A model generated the notes under the pieces. The model was not told where the DNA came from. It was given only the letters and a program-made list of their open reading frames with translations, and did not search any database. Below are positions 24,035-36,100 of a stretch of 64,000 nucleotides of DNA, piece by piece; the first letter of the stretch is position 1, and each line of letters starts with the position of its first letter. The position numbers were made by a program, and so were the translations under genes. Source of the DNA: Dromaius novaehollandiae. Lineage: Eukaryota; Chordata; Aves; Casuariiformes; Dromaiidae. The stretch is taken from NCBI RefSeq assembly GCF_036370855.1, contig NC_088130.1, positions 61,666,941 to 61,730,940 of the forward strand, in the 5' to 3' direction.

Positions 24035-26370
24035 GAGAATTAAATTCATCCATCTACATTCATCAGATAAGTCACATCATAAGAAAACATTACCTGTCAG
24101 CTGAAACATAGTAGCTGACTCCATCCTTGTGTTTGAGCCTGTCCTGGTTGTGAAATTAAGTGGGTTAGTTTAAACACCTCCATGGATGGGTTAAGCAAAC
24201 TCATTTTACCCTTATTTGCAATAGTCAATTCTCATTTGCATATAGGCAGTTATCACATCAGCTTACTGGTGGTAATGCCTTCCGATGCACTAATTGATCT
24301 CTTGTGACAATGTGAACACATCTGTAATGTCTTTTGGTAGCACATAGGTTCTCTTGCACTTGCTTTATTGAGTTAGGTTTTTTTTTCCCCCTACGGTAAA
24401 TTCCCAAAGTATGCTGATTGCTCCTTTTTGGAAACCCATTATCCATGTTTGAAATCCTGTCTTTGGACCCCTCTGTCCTTATTCTGCTACTGCTGCAAAA
24501 ACTCCAGCAGTAGGAGTGCCCTGAGAAGGCTGGAAAAGGACAGCTCAAATCGAACTTATGCATCAATGGGGAAAAACAAAGGCTACCTTATCTTTTCTGC
24601 TGTCACCTCCTCCAACCTGCTGAACATGCAGAAGAGTTTCTACTGAACACCTTAAAAGCCATTGTCAGTCCTGTCCCTTTTGATACAAAGAACATTTTCC
24701 AATATGAAGATGTTGGCCAGAGCCAGTAGAAATCTCATAGGGGAAGAAGTTAGGAGATCTGATAGATGATAAGAGATGAGGATGAAGTGGCCTCATCTTG
24801 GCAAGGCAATACAGGTATTTGTTTTCTTCTCCTTTCCTGCTCTTGCCCTGTATTTACCTTACACCTTTCACTGTGGCAAGTGACCAAGGTACATTAGTGA
24901 TCCATGTCACAAGTAGTTCAAATATTTGCATGCTCCCAACCTATCCAAGAGTTTAGAAAAATCTGAGGGTGCCATTAGCTAAGTATGGCTATGTCTGGTC
25001 TGTCCTAGTAAGCAGATCTGGGTTCGGGAACACAGAGACAGTAAAAGTAGGTTAATTAGTGTGACTGAATCTGTAGCACTGGTGAGACCTTGTTTCTGGA
25101 GTCATCCCCTTGCAAGGCTGGTTAGGGGGCTTAGCTTCTCTAGAATGAAGTGAGGTCAGACATTTGGCAAACATAGCAATGGGGAAGGAGATAGATGCAA
25201 GAGGGGGTGTGAGGGAGTGTAAGTAGTGAGTACAGGAGCCAGGACAAATGAGACAATAGGTGTAAACAGGGTGGAGTTGCTCAGATGGAAATCTATCTCC
25301 TCTTAGCTCAAGAAGCATAAACAGGAAGGTGCTGTGACTAATCATTTATTTCTTTTTGCTTCTTGTTGGACAGCGAGAGACAGATTGTAAGTCTACAGTT
25401 TACTTTTTGACACTGCATTCATTGGAGGACCAGGCAAACTCCTGCTTTAATGATCCCTGCCATAATCTCAGGATCCACACCTTGGAGTTGTGGTGTCTAT
25501 GGCCACTGGTATGTCTACTCTCAAGACATTCAGACAAAAGAGACAGAAGAGAATCAGACTCCAGACCTAGAATAAGGCACAACACCTACCTCTTGACCCA
25601 CTTATTTCCCTTAGCACAATTTAGTCCTGTTTATACTAAAGCCATTAAAGCTCTTAGCCTAGGTTTTATGACTGAACTAGTGTTGTAACATGACCATGAC
25701 CTAGATATATTCATGGCTAGAAAACAGGTCATGTAGGAGGTTTTAAGAGTAAATTATGGTTATTAAGACCTAGGTTTTCTATCAAAAATGGTTAGAAGTG
25801 CTCAGCATGAAGGTAAGGAGCTGGATTTACATAGGAACAGAACTTAGTAAATGTGGGGCCCTTTTGGAGATCTGGGTCCAGATGTGGCTAGGAAGGCCTT
25901 AAAAATTAATTTTTGAGATGTTTTGAAAATATGTGATTCCAAGAGCTTGAAGGATGGGAACAAAAAGGGCTGTAGCCATGTAAAATAATATTCCTAACCA
26001 ACCAGGCCATCTTTAGTTTTGTCTGTTCTCTCTGGATGTTTGAGTTCATCATGTTTGAGATGTACAATGCGATCATGACAGTACTAGCAGACTACGCAGA
26101 ACCTGAACGGGACTATGTAAAGATGGAGGCTTGATAGTTGCAAAGCAATAAAGAAGAAGATTGCTCATAAAAGTGATGTTGCAAACAAGAGCAAAGAGCG
26201 TTCCTGAAAGCATCACGGCAACCAGCAGAATATGAGGCTAAACATCTGTGGTGTTCAGGCTGCAAAAACTGACTTCACCACAGCCAGGCATCACTGGAGA
26301 GCAATTTATGAATAAGAGAGTGGGCACAATGGATGGAAAAGGTATGAATGTGGCAGTTCAGGTGTCAGAC
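24035..26370. other. Intergenic, no gene seen
   Basis: No supportable exon. The frames at 24258-24566 (-), 25052-25345 (-) and 25356-25688 (+) have no recognisable domain, and the last two lie in unremarkable mixed sequence. An 8 bp inverted repeat (catgacct/aggtcatg) occurs near 25.69-25.73 kb and is short enough to be chance. Confidence 0.5.
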
Positions 26371-26374
26371 AAAA

Positions 26375-26530
26375 GGCATTCAAATACCCGACTCTCTGAC
26401 TAGCTTTGGGCAATTACTTCAACTCCTCTGAACTTTCATCTGCAATATAAGAAGGAGACTTCCGCATCAATCTGGGACCTTTCCGACTGATCATATCTCA
26501 CAGGCACCCTGAGGGTTAAATGGCTTTCCT
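26375..26530 (-). repeat. MIR-like SINE fragment, minus strand
   Basis: The + strand reads as the reverse complement of MIR: 'gggcaattacttcaactcct', 'ctgaactttcatctgcaata', then 'tctcacaggcaccctgaggg' and 'ttaaatg', corresponding to '...aacctctctgtgcctcagtttcctcatctgtaaaatgggg...cctcacagggttgttgtgaggattaaatga'. It is diverged but the order is right. Confidence 0.6.
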
Positions 26531-27589
26531 TAGGTTAGACTCATTATCAGAGGCAGGAATAGAATCAGGAGCTAGATCTGACACCAGGATTTGAGAAGAG
26601 ACATCATTATGTTTCTAGCAGAGAACAATCATGATTTACTGATGGAGGCTGTGCACTTTCTGTACCCCGCTCCTGGGGAGTGCTGCAGTTGTCACAAAGC
26701 AGGGGACAAAACAGTACATCTGATGGCTGTGTTGACTTTGGGTGTCCACCTCGACTAAGGGTGGATGAGGCAGAGGATGGCTCAGAGGCAGAGCGCTACA
26801 CTGAAAGCGGCCTTACCATCTCCGGACCACAACACCAGTAGTCCTCTGTCCTATTCTCTAGCTGACAGTGGGGGGAGGCCTTTGAAACACTGTACCATTT
26901 AGACTATGCCTGATTGCTTTTGGGGTTTGGACAGAAGAGAGGACCTTCAGCTCTGAGGGCCACATGGACCCCTGGCCAGAAGCCTTGTGACTTAGGTCCT
27001 GCTGATATCTCTCAATGTGAAGAATGCTGTTGGCTATTGACAATGACTTCTGTATATTCCTTGGCACCAGCTCTACATCTGTTTCATGGCACATCAGCTG
27101 CCTCATCTTTCACCTTACCAAGTAGCATCACCTTGGATAACTCCCTCAGCCTAGTACATTGCAACCTCTTGTATTAACTAACAACACTTCAAAGCAAATG
27201 GGTCTGGAATTGTAGATCCTGCATTTAAAGGTTAAAACCATTTTGCTTTCCTGTGGATCTTCTTTGGGAAGTTTGTCCTGCCTCCCTTTGCATATTTCCC
27301 TGGGTGTGTGAGTAGGAGAACTGTTCAGGCCACAGGCACACCTGGCTCTGAACTGACCCACAGAGTCAGTTATTGCAGTTCAGAGGCATTTGGTGCTCAG
27401 CACCGTGGCTAAGCTGGAGCCACAGCCATGGGGTTCCAGGTGGCTCTTTCACGCCCTCACAGGGAAGATAATTTTACACATCAGTGTAAATGCTAAGCTG
27501 TAATTTGAGGTATTTAGGGATGCTGAAAGGCCTAAAGGATTAGGTAGGTCCTCTGAGGTTAGACAGTAACTTGGAGGCACCTGTAAAAT

Positions 27590-28290
27590 GCCTGAACACC
27601 TTTATACTGTGAAGTGCTTCTTCATCCATGACATGGATTCCCCAAACCCAACCTGTGCTTTCCTCCATGAATCTCTAGGACCAACCCCACCCTCTCCCCA
27701 AAGCTTTAGTGTCCCCATTGCTTTCTGCTCCTCCCCTTCCCAGCACTCCCTGCAAAACACAACTTCTTTTGTTCCAGCAGGCTGAGCCCTTCATCCCTCC
27801 TCTGAGTCCTCACTAAACTGCATCAAGCTCAATGCTTCTCATTGCTCTCCAGGGTCCTCCCTAAATGTGCCTACCAGAGTTTGCCCAGATTTTTCTCTTT
27901 GTCGCTAAAGAATGATCCTTTTTGCCCCATCAACTCTGCCAACCTTAAACACCCATTAATCAGAGCATATCACCCACATGGTCCTTGTCTGTGGAATACG
28001 CAGCCTGCTCTAGTCCACAGACCACTAGCTGGTTCAAAGTCTAACTTAAAACTCATTTCTATCCTGTGAGTATTTGTCAGTTCATACTAATGACAAAATA
28101 CTCAGTTCAATTTCCTCTCCATCTGTCTGGCTATTGAATTCTCCATTCCTAGATGTTGTTCTCTCTCTTTTTCTCCTGCCCCTCATATATGGCTTGTTAT
28201 CTTTGAACATGAGGTTTTCAAGCATACTGTGAGGACAGTCTATGTTTACAATACCATTGTGGTCATGCATGGCAATTTATTACAGCCTAG
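27590..28290 (+). mobile_element. L3/CR1-like LINE 3' region, degenerate
   Basis: A pyrimidine-rich stretch is followed at 27.99-28.05 kb by 'tggaatacgcagcctgctct' and 'ttcaaagtctaacttaaaac' plus 'tcatttcta', which resembles the L3-type tail '...tggaactccc...ttcaaatctaacttaaaaccatttct...'. Further on, 'tgaggacagtctatgtttac' recalls the tail phrase '...cagggacngtctttta...tgtttgtacagngcc...'. The family is judged from memory; the left edge is uncertain. Confidence 0.45.
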
Positions 28291-28496
28291 ACTATTGTCA
28301 TTTTATGAGGGCTGTGGTCTTTCTCTCATGGACATGATTTTCAAACATACGAATTGTTGCTGGGCATCCATTTTCCTGACTAACACTTCAGCAAGATAGG
28401 TGTTTGCTCATGTCCATGGATTTTCAGGATGCAGGGCTTTGACATGAGTAGGGCCTAATGCTGCCTTGGCCCTGGGTTGTGAGGAGCCTTTGCACA

Positions 28497-28531
28497 TGCA
28501 CATACATACACACACGTGTGTGTGTGTGTGT
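28497..28531. repeat. CA/TG dinucleotide repeat
   Basis: A CA run passes into a TG run through a central ACGT, so the tract is partly self-complementary. Confidence 0.9.
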
Positions 28532-28709
28532 CACTGTGCAGGATTAACTGGATTCTGCATTTCTGTCATTGTCAGCCATCACCACCTTCTGTGTCATGAC
28601 TCAAGCAGATAAGCACAGATAAGCAGCTGGTATCGCTATTGGCTTCCTGATAATAAGTAAACAGTAATAAATATTTTGCAATCTTATAACTCCTTGAATT
28701 GGAAGATCA

Positions 28710-28805
28710 GAAAGCACTTCATTAACATTAATTAGTCATCATCACATAGCCCACATGAGGTAGATAAGGTTTAACTGTACAGGAAGGGAAACTGAGGCAG
28801 AATGG
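28710..28805 (+). repeat. MIR-like SINE fragment
   Basis: The order 'gcacttcattaacattaatt', 'agtcatcatcacatagccca', 'catgaggtagataaggttta' and 'gaagggaaactgaggcag' follows the MIR consensus '...gcnctttacanacattatct..aatcctcacaacaaccctgtgaggtaggta...gatgaggaaactgaggca...'. Confidence 0.7.
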
Positions 28806-28849
28806 GATTCCAGGATCAGGCAGGCCGAACACTTGGCAGAGGGGTTTGC

Positions 28850-31185
28850 AGTGCCTAGGCACCTCTTCAGTCCTGCTGCAGTCCCATTTTGAAGCCATCA
28901 GAGGCAAAGCTGGGGTTAAAATCTGGAGGGCAAAATCCTGGTCCCTGTGGAGACCAGAGCAGAGCTCCCATGGAGTCAACTGAGGCCTCAGTTGTACCCA
29001 GCTTGATCCCATCCCCCTGCGCTGTGGTAGTACCTGCCATCACTGTACAGCCTTGTACAGTGCTCTTCCACTTTAGCTGCTGTTTGGTACTTTGCAAATC
29101 ACTAAGACCCCAGTCCAGCAGGTAAGGCAGGCACGTAACAGACCCAAAATACCAAGGTGAGTCTGGGCTTTGGCTGGATCTCGCCCAATATTTTAGAGCT
29201 GATTTTTCAGTTGTCTAGAGATAACATTTGCCAAACCATCCAAATGACCTGGGAGCCAGTGTCCTTCTTGCAAAAGTGCATAATGACTAGCTGAAGGACC
29301 AGATATACATCAAGGTATTTGGGTAAGGAAACGTGATTGTATGGGATTTATAAACTGACACCAATGTCTTATGTCTGGGGCTTCAGTTGCCCATTCAGCT
29401 GCCTAAATGTAGCTGTCTAGAGCCATTTGATATGACCTAGGTGTCCTACCAGACCTCCGGCAGCTGTTTGAAAGGAAATGGCTCTCCTAATGGTCCTGTG
29501 TCAGATCTGCCAATTGACTTGGGTACCCCAGGGCAACTCAGACACCTAGTTTTGGATAACTGAGTTGTTTCCCAGGTGTCCAGCTTAATGGCCAATGGTG
29601 TCAGTGCATGTCTGACATGTGATTCAGAACATCTAGGGAGTCTGTTCTCTAGGGTCGGTGCCCCATCTCAAACACTGAGGAAGGCGATGTGAAGACCTCT
29701 GAAAGGTCTCTGAGGTTGTCCAGGTAAGGAGTCTAAGCACTTTGTTGGGTCTACCTCCTGTCTGGATTTTTAACTTTCCACTGAAACATTGCTTTGTTTC
29801 TGAGCCCAAGTCATTTAGGAGCTTTGGAAAAGGTCTCTCTCTGCTTGCTGATGCTACATCTGTGCATGAGGAACACGGTCACAGTAGGGCCTCCAGTTCT
29901 CTCCAGAGCTGTCCTCTCCCCCGCATCACCCTAAAGCCCGTTGTGCTGGGTCTCCCCTCCAGTATCAGTCTCAGTCTGATGTAAACTCCACCGAAATCAG
30001 TATCACTGGGAGGATTTGCACCAAACCAGATTTCAGTCCCTCAAGCTTGTCAGTGTAGGTCCTGGTTTCCTTTAATGACAACTAATCGGAAGTCATTACT
30101 TGCTTGCGTGTACATCTTGCCCAATAAGAGGAGGTCTCCATGCAGATGGTGTAATAAGGTGAGGGACAGCTGAATGCCCCCACACATTATAGCTGAGCAT
30201 TCACAGGAACTGGGTGGATCTGCCTTCCTCTCCAGAAACTTCTGTACATCTTGATGAGCTCTGCCAGAGACAGGCATATGCCAGGGAATCTGACTGCTAT
30301 GGGCAGGCACTGTCTGCTTCTCCAAGGTTTAACCTTGCTGTCCTATGATTTATCTGATCTCCCCCAAGAAGATTGAACCAACAGCTCTTTATCTTAATGG
30401 TCTCACTGTCAGCATCCAGTGCTGGATGTCAGTGCAAGCTGGGCTTGAACATATAGCACTAAATCCTCTGAAAAACCAAGCCTGGGACACATCAAATGGG
30501 GGACCCACAACATTGTATTCTACGCCCAGCTGAAGAGGGGTTAATACCTCCCTCTGGCTCTTGCAGCCCAAAGGGTGAAGGGACCCGAATGAATGACTCC
30601 AGCTGGAGGGTGGTGACCACCGTGAGAAAGACAAGGTCATCTTGGGCCTTTGAAGCATGGTTGAGCTCTGCGGAGACATGCAAAGAGCAGCGAGAGGAAA
30701 ACAGAAGAAGCAAGAGCCACCCACCAGCCGAGCATCATTCATCTCACACTCCACATGAGGAAAACACATCGTTGGAGACCATATCTCCATGTGTAAACCC
30801 AAAGGCTGAACATCAAGGCTATGTGGGCGAACTTCACGCTGACTCTTCTTGATGTAGAGATGGGCTTTGAAGACTTAATAAGTTTCTTTTAACGAACGTT
30901 CCTGGAGTAATTCGCTGTGTTTAAAAACAAACAAGAAAAACAATAGATCAAAACTCAGTGCTTACCTGGTCCTAATGATTCACACAGCCTCCCTCCACAA
31001 CTAGAGTGAAGGGAGCCCAGAATGATCATTCGTTGGAAGGCCCTGGTCTTGTTATAAAGTGGGGTTGAATCATGTTTTACCTAACATTTCAAGTATTTGC
31101 TGACAGCAGAGGTGGTGTAAGACTCATGGGTCTCAGCATTCAGCAGCAGAGCACGTTGTGGTTTGACACATGCTCATTCCCACAG
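28850..31185. other. Intergenic with faint sauropsid repeat traces
   Basis: No exon is supportable. Around 29.38-29.47 kb and 29.97-30.04 kb there are phrases resembling old palindromic sauropsid repeats. The 30.39-30.85 kb frames on both strands are unrecognised and mutually overlapping. Confidence 0.5.
29965..30035 (+). repeat. Fragment of a 'dtgtaa..actcca/ggatttgcacc' sauropsid repeat
   Basis: The phrase 'tgatgtaaactccaccgaaa' followed by 'tcagtatcactgggaggatt' and 'tgcaccaa' resembles a common turtle/crocodilian interspersed repeat with the palindromic wording 'gtgtaaatccagagtaactccattgaaatcagtggagttacactggatttacacc'. Identification is from memory. Confidence 0.4.
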
Positions 31186-31860
31186 CTTTTTTTTCCTTTT
31201 TGGCCCATTTCCTCCTGTCTTTCCCATGTTTTTCCCTCCTGCACATCTCCCTGCCCAACTCAAGGCTCTCAGCCCCTCGAGCCCTAATTTGTGTCTCTTC
31301 CCCTCTCCTCCTCCCTGCGCAGAATCCTACCTCTCCCTTTCTTAACCTTAGACCTTTTATCTGCTGAGTTTCTTGCTTAAAATGCCTTTCCACACAGCTT
31401 GCTGGGCCCAGTCCCTCTGTGCTTCTCCCTGCGCCACCTTATCAGCTGCATGCATATCTCCCCCTGCTCCTTCTTGCAAATGCTGCCTCGTCAATTCCAG
31501 CTCTCCCCAGATCCCTCCTGCCCTTCCTCCATTCTTTTCTGTTCCCACAACCTCCACTAGCTGTCAGTTCCTGTTGCCTGTCCCAGCCACTTCTAGGTCC
31601 CACCACTTTCTCATCTGTCTTGGTTTCTCTCCAAGGAACCATGCGCTGGTCTCTCCAAGGAAGGCTCTCTCTAGCATTCTCCTGCTGTGTCCCAACCCAC
31701 ATCCCTTTCCTTTCTCCCTCCTTGCCTAGTCTTCTCCTTTAACTCTCAGAGTTTCTCTTCACCTTCCAGCCCCCTCATCACTAGTGTCCATTTCCCAGTG
31801 TATGTCCCTCCTCTCCAGTCTGGTTTTGTTCCCTCTCATATGAGACACCCTCCTCCTAGA
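31186..31860. repeat. Pyrimidine-rich (+ strand) low-complexity stretch
   Basis: Roughly 670 bp are dominated by C and T on the + strand, with many CTCC, TTCC and CCTCT runs; the minus strand is correspondingly rich in AGG/GAA. Overlapping frames on both strands (31373-31729, 31419-31742, 31442-31702) follow from the low complexity. It may descend from a LINE, since pyrimidine-rich text also precedes the L3-like tail at 28 kb, but I cannot show that. Confidence 0.6.
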
Positions 31861-31864
31861 CACC

Positions 31865-33100
31865 AACAGGGATTTCATGGAGAAGAGCACAGGAAAGTGA
31901 GGTTTTTGGTCCCTGGATTTCATTTCTGGTGCCTACTTTCTGCCATGTAGCCATCAGGAACCACCTTGAATCTGAGGGAACAGATCCATTTTCTCTGTGG
32001 CGATGGAGTGTGGGCGGCTTTGTGCCCTTCTAGGAGCTGTGGATATTTTCAGAAATGACGTCAATGAATTTAAAAGCTCCAGGGGAATCATGTCAGCAAA
32101 GATCTACCAACTCTCCTCTGAGGACACCTGAGCTGTAACCAGACTGTGCTGGGGAAGGATTTTCACCAGTGGGCAAAAGCACTTACCTACCTCTCTGCAT
32201 CACAATGATATTTCAAGTCCCAAATCCAAGGCAGGGCAATCAGGCCACAATTGTGTTTTTAACACAGGCAAAAGCACTGATTTGTTACTAGCCTTGTTGT
32301 GGAAGTGGTTGAAATTGTCTTAACAGACAGAGGTGTACACATATGCTTGAGGCAGATGAATAAGGTAGAAAATGTTCAGCTACCAAGAGTGAAAGTTTGA
32401 CAACGCTATAGGCAAGACTCGGAGCACAGTAACAGGCTGTGCTGGCAGCTGTGGTGGTAATGCAGAGTGGAAGTGGTTGCACAGGCAGATGTTTGGGACT
32501 CACATGCAAAAATGACCCTGATCCTTTTTCTCAGACAGGTCTCTCTGCTGCCCTGTAACAACCAGTCTATCTCCCACGGCATGTGAGCACCTGGTGCATC
32601 CCACTGCCATCTTTGCGGTGTGGACACAGCTCACTTCCTGCAGCCCCAGGCAGGACACCCACCTCTCCCCTGCTCTGCACCAGGCATTGCTTGCTCCTGC
32701 CCGGTGTTGGGCATTGGTTGCGTCTTGTGGAGCGTGTGTGGATGTGTTTGTGTGACTGCGTCCTGTAGATGTGGGTAGTCTTGCTATGTCTGATGGCACA
32801 CGCATGGTGCAAAGTGGGGGAAGGGAGGGTGAGTGGAAGATGAGTGTAGGAGCCTGAAACACAGGATAAGGAGAAAAATCAGCTAGACCTGCTGGGGCAG
32901 TTGAAATTCTTGTTTTGGGCTTGGATGAGTGTTTAAAAACATTTCTCATACCCTTGTGGGAGTGGGGAAGTGTCTCTCATTTCAAGGCACTGCCTTGCAA
33001 ATACATTCTGTCCTTCAAGCAGGGCAGCCTGGGGTTGTGCTTGCCCTGTGCTCGGGCAGTGCGTGTCCTGCAGCTGGGGAGGTTGCTCCACGCCATCCAG
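31865..33100. other. Intergenic, no gene seen
   Basis: No recognisable exon. The 32.5-32.95 kb interval has several overlapping minus-strand frames without domain features. Confidence 0.5.
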
Positions 33101-33143
33101 CCCCAGAGTCAGCAAGAGATGACTCGTCCCCGGGCTCTGCGAT

Positions 33144-33151
33144 TATATAAG
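33144..33151 (+). promoter_or_regulatory. Isolated TATA-like element, possible promoter or enhancer
   Basis: TATATAAG lies just after a GC-richer stretch that includes 'cagagtcagcaagagatgac', which resembles an AP-1/MAF-type half-site cluster. No convincing coding exon follows within 1 kb; the first ATG downstream at 33178 and another at 33361 open only short frames. It could be the start of a noncoding transcript, a distal element for AQP3 about 11 kb downstream, or chance. Confidence 0.25.
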
Positions 33152-33199
33152 GGAGGGGAGGCAGGTTTTCCAGTCATAATGGTGTTGCACAATTAATTA

Positions 33200-36100
33200 T
33201 TCTGGCTTGGCTCCGGATCCCTGTAGCTCAAGGACGCCACACAACATGACTGTTGCAGCAAAAGGGAAGGAGCAGCTCCGCTGAGCCTCAGGCTAGCAAA
33301 TCACTTCTGCTTGTGCGTCTCTCTTTCCACTGAAGTGTATACTCCTTTCAGAGGGGGGACATGACGGAGCACGCTTTGGAGCAACAGCACCCACAGTGAA
33401 TGGAGAGCTAGAAAAGTCCTCTGGCTGCTTCCTCACTCTCCATCAGAAGACACCTCTCATTTCAGCGAGGCACCTCTCTGCTGAGCCCACCCGTCTGCTT
33501 GCCTGCAGCTTCTCTCCCACAGGGCTAGCCAGCTTTGCTCTGAGGAAAGGCAAACCCCTGTGCCTGGGCTTCCCATTTGAAATTGTCTGGTTCAAAGCAA
33601 AAACCATTTGGTTTGATGTGCCTTTCTCTTGGAAATTGAAGACCTTGTATTTTCTCCTGACAGTGGTGTCTGTATCCTATAATCAAGCTGCCTTTCCATC
33701 TTCTCTCTGAAAGGCTGAACATGTTGAACTCTCTGAGTTTCTGCTTGCAAAGGGTATTTACTTCAGCCCTCAGGTGTTTTTCCTGGCTCTTTCTCCATCA
33801 TCTTCACCTTTTAAAAATCCTAATAGAAAAGACAACCCCCAAAACCCACAGCCCTGCACAAACCCCAGCCCATCAGAGCTGGGTGCGGATACCCCTGTAT
33901 CAATAGTGTTGCTCTGCCATCATGTGAGGTTCTCGTCCCCTCCTCTCTGAAATATCTAGCAAGTCTCCAACTAGTGGATGTCTACTACATACATAATGTT
34001 GTCAAGAAGCTCAGACATTGCAGTGACAGCCTTCTCGCTGCCACGGCCTTTCAAGAGCTGGTCCAGGTGGCCAGACAAGCTGGGCTCTGTACAGGCAGCC
34101 TAACACTTGAAATTACACGCCAATGGCTTTGGTAGTCCTGAAGGGGGGGACAGCAGTGAATTAGGACTGGGATGCCAGAAGAACCTGAACACTATTATAT
34201 GCGGAAATCCTGGTGCTAAAAAGTGCATCTGGTGCACTTGCAGACTCCTGGGCAGGGCTCTTTGAACTCTATTGCAGCTAAAGTCTGTAGCCAGGGAAAC
34301 TCAGCTTTGGTACACATATGGTGTCACTGCTTTCCTGCATCTTCCTTCTTATAAAAGGAATCAGCTATCTAAAGTGTAATCCTACCACTGACAAGGGCTA
34401 TTCTATATGCTAGGATAGAGCTTGAAAATGCGTTTAACCAGCTGGAGTGCCACTCAGAGGTGGACACCGCAGAGTGCAAGCAGGGAAGTTTTTTAGGCTC
34501 CAAATTATCTGCTGATGAAAACTGAAGATGCTCCAGTTTACACCTGCAGAGGATTTAGCCTAGCATTTATTGTTATATAAGTTAACCATAATCTTAAGGT
34601 GTTGGTTGGTTTGGAGCACATCCACTGAATGATGCAGTGTCCTAGGAATGGCATGGTGGTGGTGGTGGGGAAGTTGCCTGTTTACCAAGCAGCAAAAATA
34701 ATAGTGATGAAAGAAAGAGCAGCGACCCAAGTTCCACAGCTTCAGAGGCTGGAAGGAATAATGACAGATATGATCACTTACTGTGGAGGTCCAGGAGCTG
34801 GTTTAGAGTTTCATGGCCCAGAGTCATCCTCAGGGCATTGCACATTCCAGAAACATCTCTGCAGCACCTTACAGTAAATGGTAATGAGCAGAACATGATC
34901 AGTGCTAGTGTCAAGGGAGCAGCTTGCTTCCCCAGCCTCTGCTGAATTTCCATTTCACTGAGTAAAAATTAATTCCCTTCTAGATATCAGCTCTCAAGAA
35001 GAATTACCAGCAATTGGCCCCATTTCCCAGGCTGCCATCAGCAGGGCTTACTCTGGTCCAGCTTGGAGTAACCCATTGGGTTGTTTAGCCTGAGTGTATA
35101 TCTGCACCTTCCTCCCGGGACACAGCTGGTGTAAAGACATAGTTTCTCCTCTACCTAGGCATGGTTCCCTCCTCCATCCTAGGCATGCTCCCTACTTGTG
35201 TGCATGGGGCATGAGGAAGACTGCTGCTTTTCCTGCCCCTCACACACACCTTTGCTCTCTTGGAGGTGCAGGAAGCTTCCTATATAGGATAATAATAGCC
35301 TCCAGTTCAGATTTCTCATGATTTCTTTGGCAGATGCTGGAACCAATTCTTTATGGCATATCCTTCAGGGAAACCTCCCACAAATTACTGGCACATCTAG
35401 TTCCTTCACCGTGGTCTACACTGGGCTATCTTGCTGGGTTTCCTCTGCTCATCCACCCTTCCCTTGCTGCCTCCGGACTGCAACAGGCCAGGAAGAGGGA
35501 TGAATGAGTGGCGCAGCATCCACGCCAACCCCACTCCCTCCCTCTGCACATCATCATTTCTGCCAGCTGAGTGTATTCATTGTGGGAGGGGTGGGAGAGC
35601 ATGTGTAGAGCTGGGGCTGGTGCCTCTTCATAACAATTTTGCAAGGCTGAACAGATGCCCCAGCTGAGTTCATGCAATAGATACTCCCCAAGCCACAAGT
35701 GAGATGAGTCTAAGTGATCTTATCTCACTGTTCAGTAACAGGTATACAAGTTGCTGACTCCTGTTGCCCAACTCAAATCTGATTCAGGTCTCTGTGGGCT
35801 TTCTGGAAGATGCGCCAGCAGGAAGGAGTGGGTGTGATGTCTGAGCGGCGGGCTTGGAGAACTGGAGGAGACACAAGACCCTTCTCCTGTGCCTCTTAGT
35901 AGGGGCTGGGGGAGTTTCATACCCTGAGCCTGGAGTTTCAGAATGGGTGCATCTTTTGTAGGCTAACAGGCAAAGCAAGAGAGATGCTGCCTGTCCCTGG
36001 AGGATGGAAAGCTCCTGCACGGGAAGTCCCAGCCACCCATGACAGACTTTCACTGTAGATTTTTCTGGGAAGTGGCTTCCAAAGCAGGTTGCATGGCCAG

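Noticed and set aside
25010..25040. B-box-like 'gggttcgggaac'
   Set aside because: No matching A box or acceptor stem upstream; it is probably chance.
26770..26840. tRNA-like phrase 'tggctcagaggcagagcgct'
   Set aside because: It resembles a tRNA A box, but no B box (GGTTCGANNCC) or cloverleaf pairing follows within the expected distance.
33396..33710. 104-codon frame after the isolated TATA box
   Set aside because: It opens at GTG rather than ATG and has no recognisable domain, so it is not evidence for a gene at that promoter-like site.
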